Assembly (NCBI GenBank): GCA_035461525.1
Contig: DATHVD010000046.1
Coordinates: 15,134 to 79,133 of the forward strand
Source of the DNA: JAIBJN01 sp035461525
GTDB taxonomy: Bacteria; Actinomycetota; Thermoleophilia; Gaiellales; Gaiellaceae
DNA length: 64,000 nucleotides
Direction: 5' to 3'
A program made the position numbers and the translations under genes. The notes under the pieces were generated by a model, which was not told the origin of the DNA, ran no database searches, and was given only the letters and a program-made list of their open reading frames with translations. Positions 49,926 to 58,900 of the stretch are shown here, piece by piece. How positions within the stretch are numbered: position 1 is the first letter of the stretch; each line of letters opens with the position of its first letter.

Positions 49926-51562
49926 TACTCGGGCGGGATCTCCTTGTAGAGCAAGTCGAGGTCGATGCCGCGGCGGCGCTGCACCGCGCGCGACACGAAG
50001 TACAGGATCGCACCGACGACGTAGATGCCGACGACGAACAGGATCGCCCGGCCTCCGGTCGGGCCGCTGAACGCCGGCGTCTTGAACGACGCGACGAGGA
50101 TCAGCGTGAAGAGCGCGAGGTTGCCGACGCCGAGCAGTGAGATCACCGGGATCCCGCCGATTCGCCGGCGCGCCGTCTCCGGCGCCTGGTTGAAGAGCTC
50201 GGGTCGCCGGTAGGGCAGAAGGATGGCGGCGAAGCTCGTCAGCCAGAACGCGATCGAGAAGATGACGATGTAGTTGACGACGATGGTGAAGAACGTCGTG
50301 AAGACGTAGAGGGCGAGGAGCACGGAGGCGATCGCCACGATCACGATCGCTGCCACCCACGGCGCGTGCGTGCGCTCGCTCACTGTCGCGAGCTTCCGCG
50401 GCATGACGCCGTCGAACGACCAGGCGAAGAGGTTCCGCGTGCAGATCATCCCGATCACGAAGAGGAGCAGGACGTGCCAGAGGATGAAGCTGACCCCGAT
50501 GATCACGTTCACGATCGTCGAGTCGGTCATGATCCCGGCGAAGAAGTTCAGCACCGGGCTGACCGGGAGCCCCGAGCCCGCGTCCGTCTCGCCGTCGAGG
50601 TAGACGACCGAGTTCGTGAAGTCCTTGCCGACGACCTCGTAGTAGCGCCAGAAGATGAGCATGTAGACGGCGTAGGCGAAGCCGAGCGTGGCGAGGATCA
50701 TCCGCGGCTGCGTCTTCGAGGCCTGCTTGACCTCGCCGCCGATGTAGGCGGAGTACGTGAAGCCGATATAGATCCAGTAGCCGAGCGGGATGGCCAGGAG
50801 CGCCCCGATGAAGGTCGCGTCCCCGGCCGTGAAGCCGGCGTCCTGCGCCGCTGCGATGAGGCCGTCGTACGTCTCCCCGTTGGCCCGCTCCGCCATGAAG
50901 GCGTTGAACTTCGCCACGAACTCGTCCTTCGTCGTCGTGAAGAAGACGATCATCGTCACGAAGGTCCCGAGGAGCGCGGGAATGAAGCCGATCAGGAAGA
51001 TCCAGCGCAGGATCCGGGTCGAGAGCGAGAGGACGAGGAGCACGGCCGCGAGCAGGATGGCGCCGATCAGGAAGGTCTGCCACTCGCCCGTGACGCTCTC
51101 GCTCCAGTCGATCAGCGTCGAGTTGCCGGTCGCGTTGCCGACGGTCGCGAGCGCGACCGCCAGGCCGAAGTTGACCGTGAACGCCGCGTAGAGCCCGAGG
51201 CCGAGGAACTGCGACCACGTGAAGCCCCAGTTGGCCGTGAAGCCGATGCCCGGGTGGACGATGCGGCTGAGGTAGACGTAGTCGCCGCCCGAGCGCGGCA
51301 GGATCCCGGCGAGGTAGCCGTACGTGAGCGCGTTGAAGAGCGTGAGCGCCGTCCCGATCGTCACGATCAGGAGAACGTTCTGCTCCGGCCAGAGGCCTGC
51401 GGCGAAGCTGGGGACGACCGCGAGCACGAGCCCGAGCGCGTAGCCCAGCGTGTTGAAGACGAAGACGTCGAGGGCCCTGAACTCGCGGATGAGCCCCGAC
51501 GACTGGCGGACGAAGAGCCCGCGCGCCTCCGTGGGCGCGGACGGGCCGGTCATTTCACCCAT
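49925..51562 (-). CDS. APC-family amino-acid/amine permease
   Basis: 545 residues, about 12-14 membrane helices. Typical APC start RALDVFVFNTLGYALG and PRSGGDYVYLSRIVHPGIG. A hydrophilic loop around 205-260 is larger than usual. It probably imports the substrate handled by the flanking hydrolases. It lies 9 bp downstream of the aminotransferase. Confidence 0.9.
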   Translation of the reverse strand: MGEMTGPSAPTEARGLFVRQSSGLIREFRALDVFVFNTLGYALGLVLAVVPSFAAGLWPEQNVLLIVTIGTALTLFNALTYGYLAGILPRSGGDYVYLSRIVHPGIGFTANWGFTWSQFLGLGLYAAFTVNFGLAVALATVGNATGNSTLIDWSESVTGEWQTFLIGAILLAAVLLVLSLSTRILRWIFLIGFIPALLGTFVTMIVFFTTTKDEFVAKFNAFMAERANGETYDGLIAAAQDAGFTAGDATFIGALLAIPLGYWIYIGFTYSAYIGGEVKQASKTQPRMILATLGFAYAVYMLIFWRYYEVVGKDFTNSVVYLDGETDAGSGLPVSPVLNFFAGIMTDSTIVNVIIGVSFILWHVLLLFVIGMICTRNLFAWSFDGVMPRKLATVSERTHAPWVAAIVIVAIASVLLALYVFTTFFTIVVNYIVIFSIAFWLTSFAAILLPYRRPELFNQAPETARRRIGGIPVISLLGVGNLALFTLILVASFKTPAFSGPTGGRAILFVVGIYVVGAILYFVSRAVQRRRGIDLDLLYKEIPPE

Positions 51563-51571
51563 GCCTGCCTC

Positions 51572-52948
51572 CTACGGTAGTTCGCTACGGACGGTGTCGC
51601 GTCGCGCGGCGAGCTCCTCCTTCACCTGCCGCTCGACGGCGTCGATCGTGGCGGCCATGCGCTCGATCATGAGGTCGAGATCGGACCGCGTCGTGACGAA
51701 CGCGGGGGCGAGGAGCGTCTGGTCGCCGGCCCAGCCGTCGGCGGTTGGCTGGGTTGAGTAGACAATCAGGCCCCGGTCGAGCGCCTCTAGGTCGATCCGC
51801 CGGGCGACCCCGAGGGCCGGATCGAGGAAGGAGGAGCCGTCGCGCGGGTCGACGTACTCGATCCCGAAGAGGAAGCCGCGGCCGCGTACCTCGCGCACGA
51901 GGTCGAAGCCGGCGAGCGCGGCTGCCAGCTCGGCTCGCACGCGCGGCCCCTCTTCGCGCACGCGCTCGACGAGGCCGTGCTCCTCGAGGTACGCGATCAC
52001 CGCGAGGCCGACGGCGCAGGGGAGCGGCGCGCCGTCCCATGTGTGCCCGAGGTCGAAGACGCGCGACCCGCCGGCGACCGCGTCGTAGACCTCTTCCCGA
52101 CACAGGACGGCGCCGACGGGCGCGTAGCCCGCCCCGAGCCCCTTCGCCGTCGTGATCACGTCGGGGACGAAGGGGAGCTGCTCGGCCGCGAACCACGTCC
52201 CCGTGCGGCCGAGCCCCGTGACGACCTCGTCAAGAACGACGAGGAAGCCGTGCCTTTCCCGCCGCTCCGCGAGCCCCTCCCAGAACGCCTGCGGCGGGGA
52301 GTAGGCGGGAAGCGCCGCCGCACTGACGGGCTCGCAGAAGAATGCGGCCACCTCCTCGCCGTGTGCCGCGAGGAGCGCGTCGAGCGCCTCGAGCGCCTCC
52401 TGCCCCGTCGGATCCGTGCGCCACGTCGAGGGGGGGACGTGGAGCTGCGGGACGACGTAGGGGTCGAAGTGGCCGGTGAGCGCGGCCCGGCCGGCGAGCC
52501 CGAGCGTGACGGCAGTCGGGCCGTGGTAGGCCTGCGCCGGGGAGACGATGCGCCACCGCGCCGAGTCCCCGCGCTCGACGTGGTAGCTGCGGGCGAGGCG
52601 CACGGCAGTCTCGTTCGCCTCGGCGCCGCCGGACGTGAAGTGCGATCGCGCGAACCCCGCGGGCGCGAGCGAGACCAGCTTCCCGGCGAGCTCCTCCTGC
52701 GCAGGGCTTGTGAGCTGCTGGTTGTAGAGGAAGGAGATCTCCTCCGCCTGGCGGCGCGCGGCCTCGACGAGCTCCGGCACCCCCGCGCCGAGGCTCGAGA
52801 CCATCGCGCCCCCGCCAACGGCGTCGAGGTACTCGCTTCCGTCCGCGTCGTAGAGCCGGACGCCCTCGCCCCGGACGATCAGCGGGTAGGCGCGGTCGAG
52901 CTCGCGCGGGAAGACCGCCGTCGAGCCGGCGCGGACGAACGCCGTCAC
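51572..52948 (-). CDS. Class III (omega) aminotransferase
   Basis: 458 residues. PLP enzyme: substrate loop SGGAEANETAVRLARSYH, Asp in VLDEVVTGLGRTGTW, and PLP-Lys in TTAKGLGAGYAP. Class III enzymes use omega-amines, beta-alanine, GABA or similar, consistent with products from beta-peptide or pyrimidine cleavage. GTG overlaps the M20 stop. Confidence 0.92.
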   Translation of the reverse strand: MTAFVRAGSTAVFPRELDRAYPLIVRGEGVRLYDADGSEYLDAVGGGAMVSSLGAGVPELVEAARRQAEEISFLYNQQLTSPAQEELAGKLVSLAPAGFARSHFTSGGAEANETAVRLARSYHVERGDSARWRIVSPAQAYHGPTAVTLGLAGRAALTGHFDPYVVPQLHVPPSTWRTDPTGQEALEALDALLAAHGEEVAAFFCEPVSAAALPAYSPPQAFWEGLAERRERHGFLVVLDEVVTGLGRTGTWFAAEQLPFVPDVITTAKGLGAGYAPVGAVLCREEVYDAVAGGSRVFDLGHTWDGAPLPCAVGLAVIAYLEEHGLVERVREEGPRVRAELAAALAGFDLVREVRGRGFLFGIEYVDPRDGSSFLDPALGVARRIDLEALDRGLIVYSTQPTADGWAGDQTLLAPAFVTTRSDLDLMIERMAATIDAVERQVKEELAARRDTVRSELP

Positions 52949-54276
52949 ATCCCCCCCTCCGCGCCGCACCAGGCGGCGATTGTCCTGGCGTAGAGCTTTG
53001 TTCCGAGGATGAGCTCGTCGATCCCGATCCACTCATCCGGCGCGTGCGCGCGGGCGAGGTCGCCGGGGCCGAAGGCGGGGCTCGGCGTGTCCGCGAAGAG
53101 GGTCAGGAGCGCGCCGTCGTACGTCGTGTCAATGCCGACCGGTCGGACGTCCAGGCCGAGCTCGCGGCCGGCCTCCCGCGCGGCCGCGACGATCGGCGTG
53201 GCCGGGTCGATCTCTGAGGGCGGATAGTCCGTGTACCAGCTCCACGCTGGCGGGTTGGCGGCGAGCCAGCCGTCGGCGGCCGCAGCGTCGGCCACCGTCC
53301 GCTCGATCTCGCCGCGCGGGACCGTGCCGTAGCCCTCGGCGTCCGCGTTCCCCGGCAGGTAGGTCGTGTTGAGCGCGAGTTCGCACTGCTCGGGGACGTT
53401 GGAGATGAAGCTGCCGCCGCGGACGATCGTCGGGTGCACGGCCGGCGTGCCGAGGAGCGGGTGGCGCTTGTCCTCCCGCTCTGCCCACTCGGCCGAGAGC
53501 CCGTTCAGCGCCTGGAGAAGGAGCATCGTCTTCTGGATCGAGTTGACGCCGCCGCCCTCCTCCCACGGCGGCTGGTTCATCTCCGCGTGCGCGGAGCGGC
53601 CCGGCACGGTCAGGGTCCCGTGCAAGAGACCACGCGTCGCGACCCAGAGGTCGTTGCGCGTCGGCTCCGGGACGAGCCCGGCGTCGGCGCGGTAGCCGCG
53701 CTCGATCGCGGCGATCGTGCCCATGGCGCAGGTCTCCTCGTCGGGGACGACCTCGAAGATCACGTCGCCCGCGAGCCCGACCCCGCACGCGCGCAGCGCC
53801 TCGAGGGCGAAGAGCGCCGCGCCGACTCCGCCCTTCATGTCGCAGGCGCCGCGCCCGTAGATGCGCCCGTCGCGCACGTCGGCCGCGAAGGGCGGCGACG
53901 TCCAGCGTGTCTCGTCGCCGGCGCTCACCACGTCGATGTGGCCGTTGACGAGGAGCCAGCGGCCCCCGCCGCCGCCGCGGAAGACGCCGACCGTCAGCGG
54001 GCGGTTCCGCCAGTGGTGCCAGGGCGGCATCATCGGATGTCCCGCGAACAGCTCCGCGTCTGGCTCCCACTGGTCCACCTCGGCGCCGGCGGCCTGCAGG
54101 CGCTCGGCCGCATAGGCCTGGAGCGCCGCCTCCTCGTTCTCCGTGTGCTCCGAGCCGGGCGAGAGGTCGACCGACGTCGTGTCGAAGCGGACCAGGTCGC
54201 GGACGAGCTCGACGAGGTCGTCCGCGTGCTCGTCCACATACGCGTCGATCGCCTGAGCGTAAAGGACTCGATGCAA
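52945..54276 (-). CDS. M20-family metallo-amidohydrolase
   Basis: 443 residues from TTG 54276. ArgE/DapE/ACY1 type: Zn ligands in VNGHIDVV and GACDMKGGVGA, catalytic Glu pair VPDEETCAMG, dimerisation domain with GRSAHAEMNQPPWEEGG. TTG at 54276 is chosen over TTG 54282 because the TAGGAT -10 ends 9 nt before it, while the other would be only 3 nt away. First gene of a five-gene block. Probable N-acyl or N-carbamoyl amidase (inference). Confidence 0.88.
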   Translation of the reverse strand: MHRVLYAQAIDAYVDEHADDLVELVRDLVRFDTTSVDLSPGSEHTENEEAALQAYAAERLQAAGAEVDQWEPDAELFAGHPMMPPWHHWRNRPLTVGVFRGGGGGRWLLVNGHIDVVSAGDETRWTSPPFAADVRDGRIYGRGACDMKGGVGAALFALEALRACGVGLAGDVIFEVVPDEETCAMGTIAAIERGYRADAGLVPEPTRNDLWVATRGLLHGTLTVPGRSAHAEMNQPPWEEGGGVNSIQKTMLLLQALNGLSAEWAEREDKRHPLLGTPAVHPTIVRGGSFISNVPEQCELALNTTYLPGNADAEGYGTVPRGEIERTVADAAAADGWLAANPPAWSWYTDYPPSEIDPATPIVAAAREAGRELGLDVRPVGIDTTYDGALLTLFADTPSPAFGPGDLARAHAPDEWIGIDELILGTKLYARTIAAWCGAEGGM

Positions 54277-54285
54277 GTCCAAACG

Positions 54286-54315
54286 ATCCTACGGCCGCCC
54301 TCGACGGGCGGTCAA
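54286..54315 (-). promoter_or_regulatory. Promoter TTGACC-18-TAGGAT with internal palindrome
   Basis: - strand -35 TTGACC (54310-54315), -10 TAGGAT (54286-54291). The spacer holds a palindrome CCGCCC-N5-GGGCGG (54295-54311), well placed as an operator for the GntR protein encoded immediately upstream. Confidence 0.65.
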
Positions 54316-54316
54316 G

Positions 54317-55042
54317 TCAGAGCGAGGAAAGGAGCGCGCGCGTGCTCGCCTCGGTGTGGCGGACGTGCTCCTGCATGGCCCTGTGCGCGGCGCCGGGCCG
54401 GCCGCGCTCGACGGCGGCGAGGATCGCGGCGTGCTCGCTCGTGCTCCACGCGCGCCAGGCGGCCGAGTCGGGGAGCGCGACGAGGACGTCGGCGAGGGCG
54501 AGGCGCGTGCGCTCGACGGCCTCGACGTAGAAGCGGTTCGCGCTCGCGCGCGCGAGCGCGAGGTGGAAGGCGGAGTCGTGCTCCATGAAGACGTCGTCGT
54601 CGCCGGCGTCGGCGGCCGCCGCACAGGCTTCCGCGGCGGCGGCGAGCGCCTCCTCCGTCCGGACGCCCGCCGCCTCGGCGGCGGCGGCCGGCTCGACGGT
54701 CGCGCGGAAGGCGAGTGCCTCCTCGATGCCCGCGCGCTCGGCGCGGATGCGGTCGAGGGCGGCGGCCAGCGGCCCGTCCACTCCGGCCGGTGCGACGACG
54801 AACGTTCCGCCGCTCCGGCCCCGCCGCCTCTCCACGAGCCCCTCACGCTCGAGCAGCGAGATCGCCCGCTGCACCGTCGCGCGGCCGACGCCGAAGAGGC
54901 TCGCCAGCTCCCGCTCCGGGGGCAGCGTCCCGCGCGGTCCCACGAGGCGCAGGCCGATCTGCCGGCGCAGCTGCTCGGCGACGTGCTCGTGGGCGCGCAG
55001 GTGTTCGATCGGGCGGAAGCTCTGGTCGGCGGGCGCGCTCAC
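54317..55042 (-). CDS. GntR/FadR-type transcription regulator
   Basis: 241 residues. Winged HTH (LPPERELASLFGVGRATVQRAISLLEREGLVERRRG) and a helical FCD ligand domain with Asp/His metal ligands (FMEHDSAFHLALARASAN, SEHAAILAAVERG). GTG overlaps the nitrilase stop. It probably controls the divergent or downstream hydrolase operon through the palindrome at 54295. Confidence 0.9.
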   Translation of the reverse strand: MSAPADQSFRPIEHLRAHEHVAEQLRRQIGLRLVGPRGTLPPERELASLFGVGRATVQRAISLLEREGLVERRRGRSGGTFVVAPAGVDGPLAAALDRIRAERAGIEEALAFRATVEPAAAAEAAGVRTEEALAAAAEACAAAADAGDDDVFMEHDSAFHLALARASANRFYVEAVERTRLALADVLVALPDSAAWRAWSTSEHAAILAAVERGRPGAAHRAMQEHVRHTEASTRALLSSL

Positions 55043-55809
55043 AGCCGCACGACGTCGAGGGACCCCGGCAGGTGGCGCAGGTAGTCGACGCGCTCGTCGG
55101 CCGTCCCCGGCGCCCCGACGGGCGCGAGCATGAGCTCCTCGCTGTCATGTGCCGCCTCGGCGAGCACGTTCCCGTCGGCGTCCACCGAGCGGCTGCCGCC
55201 GACGAAGTGGACGCCGTCCACGGTCCCGACCGCGTTTGCGTAGACGAGCGGCAGCCTGTTCTCGAGCGCCCGGGCACGCGTCCCCACCTCGTGGTCCACG
55301 TAGAAGGGCTCCATGTTCGCGGAGGAGACGACGATGAGCCCGGCACCGCTCACGGCGACGCGGCGCGCGACCTCGGGGAACTCGACGTCGAAGCAGACGA
55401 GCGGCGCGGCCCGCCGACCGGCGAGCTCGACGAGCATGAGCTCGGTGCCGGACGCGAACGCCTCGCGCTCCGCGCCGAAGAGCTGGGTCTTGCGGTAGAC
55501 CGCGGCGAGGGAGCCGTCGCGGTCGAAGCAGGCGGCCGAGTTGGCGACGCCGCCTTCGAAGGCCTCGGCAAAGCCGATCACGACCGCGGTGCCCACCTCG
55601 CGGGCGGCGTCGGCCACGCTCCGGAGCTCGGGGGAGTCCGGCGCCCGGGCCGCGTCGACCACGCCCGCGGTCACGTACGCGCTCAGGAAGAGCTCGGGGA
55701 AGACGGCGAGGTCCGCCTCCGGCCGGCTCCTGATCGCCTCTACGGCCCTGGCCGCGTTCGCCGCCGGGTCGCGCGGTACGGATGCGAGCTGGGCAAGGAG
55801 CGCCTGCAC
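55039..55809 (-). CDS. Carbon-nitrogen hydrolase (nitrilase superfamily)
   Basis: 256 residues from GTG 55809. Catalytic triad Glu (VFPELFLSAY), Lys (YRKTQLFG) and Cys (LVCFDVEFPE) is complete. Family members hydrolyse amides, N-carbamoyl compounds or nitriles. GTG at 55809 is preferred over GTG 55815 because TAGCCT ends 6 nt before 55809 and abuts 55815 directly. Confidence 0.88.
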   Translation of the reverse strand: MQALLAQLASVPRDPAANAARAVEAIRSRPEADLAVFPELFLSAYVTAGVVDAARAPDSPELRSVADAAREVGTAVVIGFAEAFEGGVANSAACFDRDGSLAAVYRKTQLFGAEREAFASGTELMLVELAGRRAAPLVCFDVEFPEVARRVAVSGAGLIVVSSANMEPFYVDHEVGTRARALENRLPLVYANAVGTVDGVHFVGGSRSVDADGNVLAEAAHDSEELMLAPVGAPGTADERVDYLRHLPGSLDVVRL

Positions 55810-55815
55810 GGCCAC

Positions 55816-55821
55816 AGGCTA
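55816..55821 (-). promoter_or_regulatory. -10 TAGCCT of nitrilase gene
   Basis: TAGCCT on the - strand, 6 nt before GTG 55809; part of a divergent promoter pair with the CBS gene. Confidence 0.55.
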
Positions 55822-55842
55822 CCGCGGCGGGCCCCGCGGTAG
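55819..55842. promoter_or_regulatory. Palindrome between divergent promoters
   Basis: CTACCGCGG and CCGCGGTAG are perfect 9-bp arms with a 6-nt GC loop, connecting the two outward-facing -10 elements. Symmetric placement suggests a shared operator. Confidence 0.5.
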
Positions 55843-55845
55843 GCT
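55840..55845 (+). promoter_or_regulatory. -10 TAGGCT of CBS gene, leaderless
   Basis: TAGGCT ends 9 nt before the GTG at 55855. Confidence 0.55.
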
Positions 55846-55854
55846 TGCCGGGCC

Positions 55855-56652
55855 GTGACCGTCCTCGTCTCAGACATCATGCGACGCGGGCTCGTCACGT
55901 GCCCACCCGAGACGACGCTCGGCGAGGCCGCGGCCCTGCTCGTGCGCGAGCGCGTGCACGCGGTCGTCGTCGCGGACGTCGCCGGCGCGCCCGCCGGGGT
56001 CCTCGCCGACAGCGACCTCCTCGCCGGCGAGTGGCTCGCAGGCGACGAGGTCAGCCTCGACGCGATGCGCCGGCTGACAGCCGGCGAGCTCATGTCCGCG
56101 CCCCTGACCAAGATCGACGCGGCGGCAGGCGCCGCGGAGGCGGCCGAGCGCATGCTCGCGGAGCGGGTCAGCCGCCTCGTCGTCGTCGAGGACGGCGCGC
56201 CGGCGGGGATGATCGCGGTCTCCGACCTGGTCGCGAGCGCAGCCGGGCAGCCCGGCGGGCGCGGCACGGTCGAGGACGTGATGAGCCGCGGGTTCGTGGC
56301 CTGCCGGCCGGAGACGCCGGCCGCCGGGCTCGCCCGGGCGATGACGGAGCGGCGCTCCCGCTCGGTGGTCGTGCTGGATGTTGGCGGGACCGCGGTCGGG
56401 GTCGTCACCGGGCGCGACCTCCTGCCGCTCGCTGCCGCCGAAGACCTGGACGGGAAGACCGCCGGCGACCTCATGCACCCGCCCCTCGCGATCGGCCCTG
56501 ACGCGACCTTGCGCGAGGCCGCCGACCGGCTCGTGCGCGAAGAGGTGCACCGTCTCGTCGTCGCCGATCCCGACGGCGGCGTCCCGCTGGGGATCGTCTC
56601 CACCTGGGATGTCCTCGCCGAGATGGCCGGCCCCGGCTCGCCCTGGCGCTGA
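55855..56652 (+). CDS. Four-CBS-domain protein
   Basis: 265 residues containing two CBS pairs: VSDIMRRGLVTCPPETTLGEAA, LTAGELMSAPLTKID, VEDVMSRGFVACRPET and TAGDLMHPPLAIGPDATL. Each ends with a GVVTGRDLL-type strand. CBS pairs bind adenosyl ligands such as AMP, ATP, SAM or c-di-AMP. No catalytic domain, so it should regulate a partner protein. Confidence 0.9.
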   Translation: MTVLVSDIMRRGLVTCPPETTLGEAAALLVRERVHAVVVADVAGAPAGVLADSDLLAGEWLAGDEVSLDAMRRLTAGELMSAPLTKIDAAAGAAEAAERMLAERVSRLVVVEDGAPAGMIAVSDLVASAAGQPGGRGTVEDVMSRGFVACRPETPAAGLARAMTERRSRSVVVLDVGGTAVGVVTGRDLLPLAAAEDLDGKTAGDLMHPPLAIGPDATLREAADRLVREEVHRLVVADPDGGVPLGIVSTWDVLAEMAGPGSPWR

Positions 56653-56731
56653 GCGGCACCATGCCGGGGAGCCGACGCGAAGAGGACCAAGCCGTTCGCG
56701 GACGTCTGATCCGCGAAGAAGCAGCCCAGCC

Positions 56732-57657
56732 ATGAAGGCCTTCACTCTCGACGGCTTCGAGACCCAGCTGGCGCTGCGCGAGGACCTGCCGGGAGCCGAG
56801 CCCGGGCGCGAACGAGGTGGTCGTGCGCGTGCGCGCCTCCTCCGTGAACCCCGTCGACGTCTTCGTCGCCATGGGCGCCCTGAAGGAGATGGTCGAGCAC
56901 GAGCTCCCTGTCGTTCTCGGGCGCGACTTCGCCGGCGTCGTCGAGAAGGCCGGCGAGGACGCCGGCCGCTACGTGGCCGGAGACGAGCTCTTCGGCTTCG
57001 TCCCCCCACGCGCAACCCCACCGTAAGGACGGAAGCTGGGCTCGACCTGATCGTCCCTCCGGAGGACGACTTCTCCGCCGCCAAGCCCGAGGGCGTGGGC
57101 GCCGAGGCCGCGGGCGCCGCACCCCTCGCGGGGTTGACCGCCGTGGCCGCGTTCGACGCGCTCGCGCCCGCGGAGGGCGAGGACGTGCTCGTCGTCGGCG
57201 CGACCGGCCGCGTCGGGAGCTTGTTCGTGCAGCTGGCCGCGTCGGTCGGCGCGAACGTGATCGCGCCGGCGCTCCCCGAGGGCGAGGACTACCTGCGCGA
57301 CCTGGGCGTCGGCGGATCCTCGACCGCGACGCGGACGTCGCCGCCGCGGTGCGCGAGGCTCGTCTCGCCGGCGTCGCCGCCATCCTCGACCTCGTCTCAC
57401 AGGCGCCCGATGCCTCGCTCCTCGCGGAGGGAGGCCGCCTGGCCTCACCGCTCGGGGCCGCCGGGCGAGGGTGCCGGACGGTTCAACCTCATGGCCGTGC
57501 CTCCCCGGCGAACCTCGAGCGGCTCGGCGGGCTCCTGGCGGCGGGGACGCTCCGCGTCCCGATCCAGCGCAGCTACCTGCTCGAGCGGGCCGGCGAGGCG
57601 CTCGAGGCCCTCCCGACCACCCACACCCGGGGAAAGCTCGGCGTCACGATCGCCTGA
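56732..57657 (+). pseudogene. Multiply frameshifted quinone-oxidoreductase-like gene
   Basis: Starts MKAFTLDGFETQLALREDLP; a one-base insertion near 56806 moves to VVRVRASSVNPVDVFVAMG, which ends in TAA at 57024. The frame of LDLIVPPEDDFSAAKPEGVG and DVLVVGATGRVGSLFVQLAA resumes near 57003. A further shift near 57312 leads to AILDLVSQAPDASLLAEGG, with another pair of shifts around 57460-57500. All parts align to a zinc-less medium-chain NADPH:quinone reductase. At least five indels but otherwise good sequence indicate recent decay or locally poor sequence. Confidence 0.85.
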
Positions 57658-57685
57658 CCGCGAGGCGCCGAAGTCCTCCCGGCGG

Positions 57686-58426
57686 CTAGACCTCCTCGGG
57701 GAGCTCGTACCAGCGCACGCGCTCGCCGACGCGCGCCCGCAGCTTCCAGCCGCGCGACTTCGGCTCCTCCTCGATTCGGGTCAGGAGGTGGTCGGCCCGC
57801 TCGGCGACGCGCGCGTGCACAACGTCCTCGAGGTCGTAGCCGCCCGCACGGTCGCGGCACTCGGCCACGTTGGCGGTGAACGTGCGCCAGAGCCCCCAGT
57901 CGGCGGCGCAGAGCTCGGCGACGCGGGCCATCGAGATCGTCTCACCGTCCGCCTCGGCGATGTCGTGGCCCTGCAGGAGGGCGAGCACGTCCTGGACGTC
58001 CTTCTCGTTCAGCTCGACGATCTGGAGCTTCGTGAGCAGGAGCTCCGCCAGCGGGAGCGTGAGCGGCTCCAGCTCGATCCGGTCGAGCGGAACCTTGTGG
58101 CACATGCTGAACTCCCCGACGAAGACGTCGAGCTTACGGGCGTTGGCCGCGTCGAGGTAGATGAGGCGCCGCTGGCCGTGGAGCGTGTTGAAGGCCTCGT
58201 CCGGCGCGTAGCCCGCGTCCTCGAGCAGGCTCCGCACCTCCCGCGAGCTGCCGCGCGCGGCCGCGAAGTCGAGGTCGCCGAAGGCGCGCATGAGAGGCGC
58301 GGGCACCTCGGGCGTCCGCAGGCTGACGGCGACGCCGCCGAGCGCTCGCAGCGGCACGCCGGCCTCCTCCGCCGCCCCGAGCAGGCGCTGAGCCTCGGCG
58401 ACGATGTCGCTCGCGATCGCGGACAC
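57686..58426 (-). CDS. Nucleotidyltransferase-fold protein, unknown substrate
   Basis: 246 residues from GTG 58426. LRALGGVAVSLR and FGDLDFAAA give the Gly-rich and Asp-x-Asp elements of MNT/AbiEii-like nucleotidyltransferases, followed by RKLDVFVGEFSMCH with a further Asp and a helical C-terminus. TATCGT ends 7 nt before GTG 58426, deciding the start over a longer open frame that would overlap the divergent gene. No antitoxin partner is adjacent. Confidence 0.72.
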   Translation of the reverse strand: MSAIASDIVAEAQRLLGAAEEAGVPLRALGGVAVSLRTPEVPAPLMRAFGDLDFAAARGSSREVRSLLEDAGYAPDEAFNTLHGQRRLIYLDAANARKLDVFVGEFSMCHKVPLDRIELEPLTLPLAELLLTKLQIVELNEKDVQDVLALLQGHDIAEADGETISMARVAELCAADWGLWRTFTANVAECRDRAGGYDLEDVVHARVAERADHLLTRIEEEPKSRGWKLRARVGERVRWYELPEEV

Positions 58427-58433
58427 CCGCGTG

Positions 58434-58439
58434 ACGATA
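58434..58439 (-). promoter_or_regulatory. -10 TATCGT, leaderless
   Basis: TATCGT on the - strand ends 7 nt before GTG 58426. Confidence 0.55.
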
Positions 58440-58462
58440 CTGGCCCGGGGCTCATGGGCATC

Positions 58463-58468
58463 TAGGGT
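58463..58468 (+). promoter_or_regulatory. -10 TAGGGT, leaderless
   Basis: TAGGGT ends 6 nt before ATG 58475; divergent to the TATCGT element. Confidence 0.5.
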
Positions 58469-58474
58469 TCGCGC

Positions 58475-58897
58475 ATGATCGCCGAGCTGGACCGCGCCGA
58501 GATCGACGAGCTCCTGCACGCCCAGGTCGTCGGCCGGATCGGTTGCCACGCCGACGGGCTCACGTACGTCGTGCCGGTCATCTACGCGTACGACGGCGAG
58601 GGCCTCTACGCGTACTCTCTCGAGGGCACGAAGATCCGGATGATGCGCGCCAACCCGCGCGTGTGCTTCGAGGTGGACGAGTACGAGCCGAGCGGAAGCT
58701 GGCGGAGCGCGATCGTCCAGGGCACCTACGAGGAGCTCGGCGGCGAGGGCGCGCGGCGCGCGCTCGCGCTCCTCACGGACAGGTTCGCCGGGCGCGCGGC
58801 GACAAGCGAGGGCGAGCGGCGCCGGCGCGGGAACGGGACGCCCGTCGCGTTCCGGATCAGCGTGGACGAGGTCACCGGGCGCTCGGTTCGGCGCTGA
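58475..58897 (+). CDS. PNPOx-like flavin-binding protein
   Basis: 140 residues, split beta-barrel. LDRAEIDELLHAQVVGRIGCH, VIYAYDGEGLYAYSLEGTKIRMMRANP and VCFEVDEYE match the pyridoxamine-5'-phosphate-oxidase-like family (FMN, F420 or heme binders). Single domain. Cofactor not predictable. Confidence 0.87.
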   Translation: MIAELDRAEIDELLHAQVVGRIGCHADGLTYVVPVIYAYDGEGLYAYSLEGTKIRMMRANPRVCFEVDEYEPSGSWRSAIVQGTYEELGGEGARRALALLTDRFAGRAATSEGERRRRGNGTPVAFRISVDEVTGRSVRR

Positions 58898-58900
58898 CGC

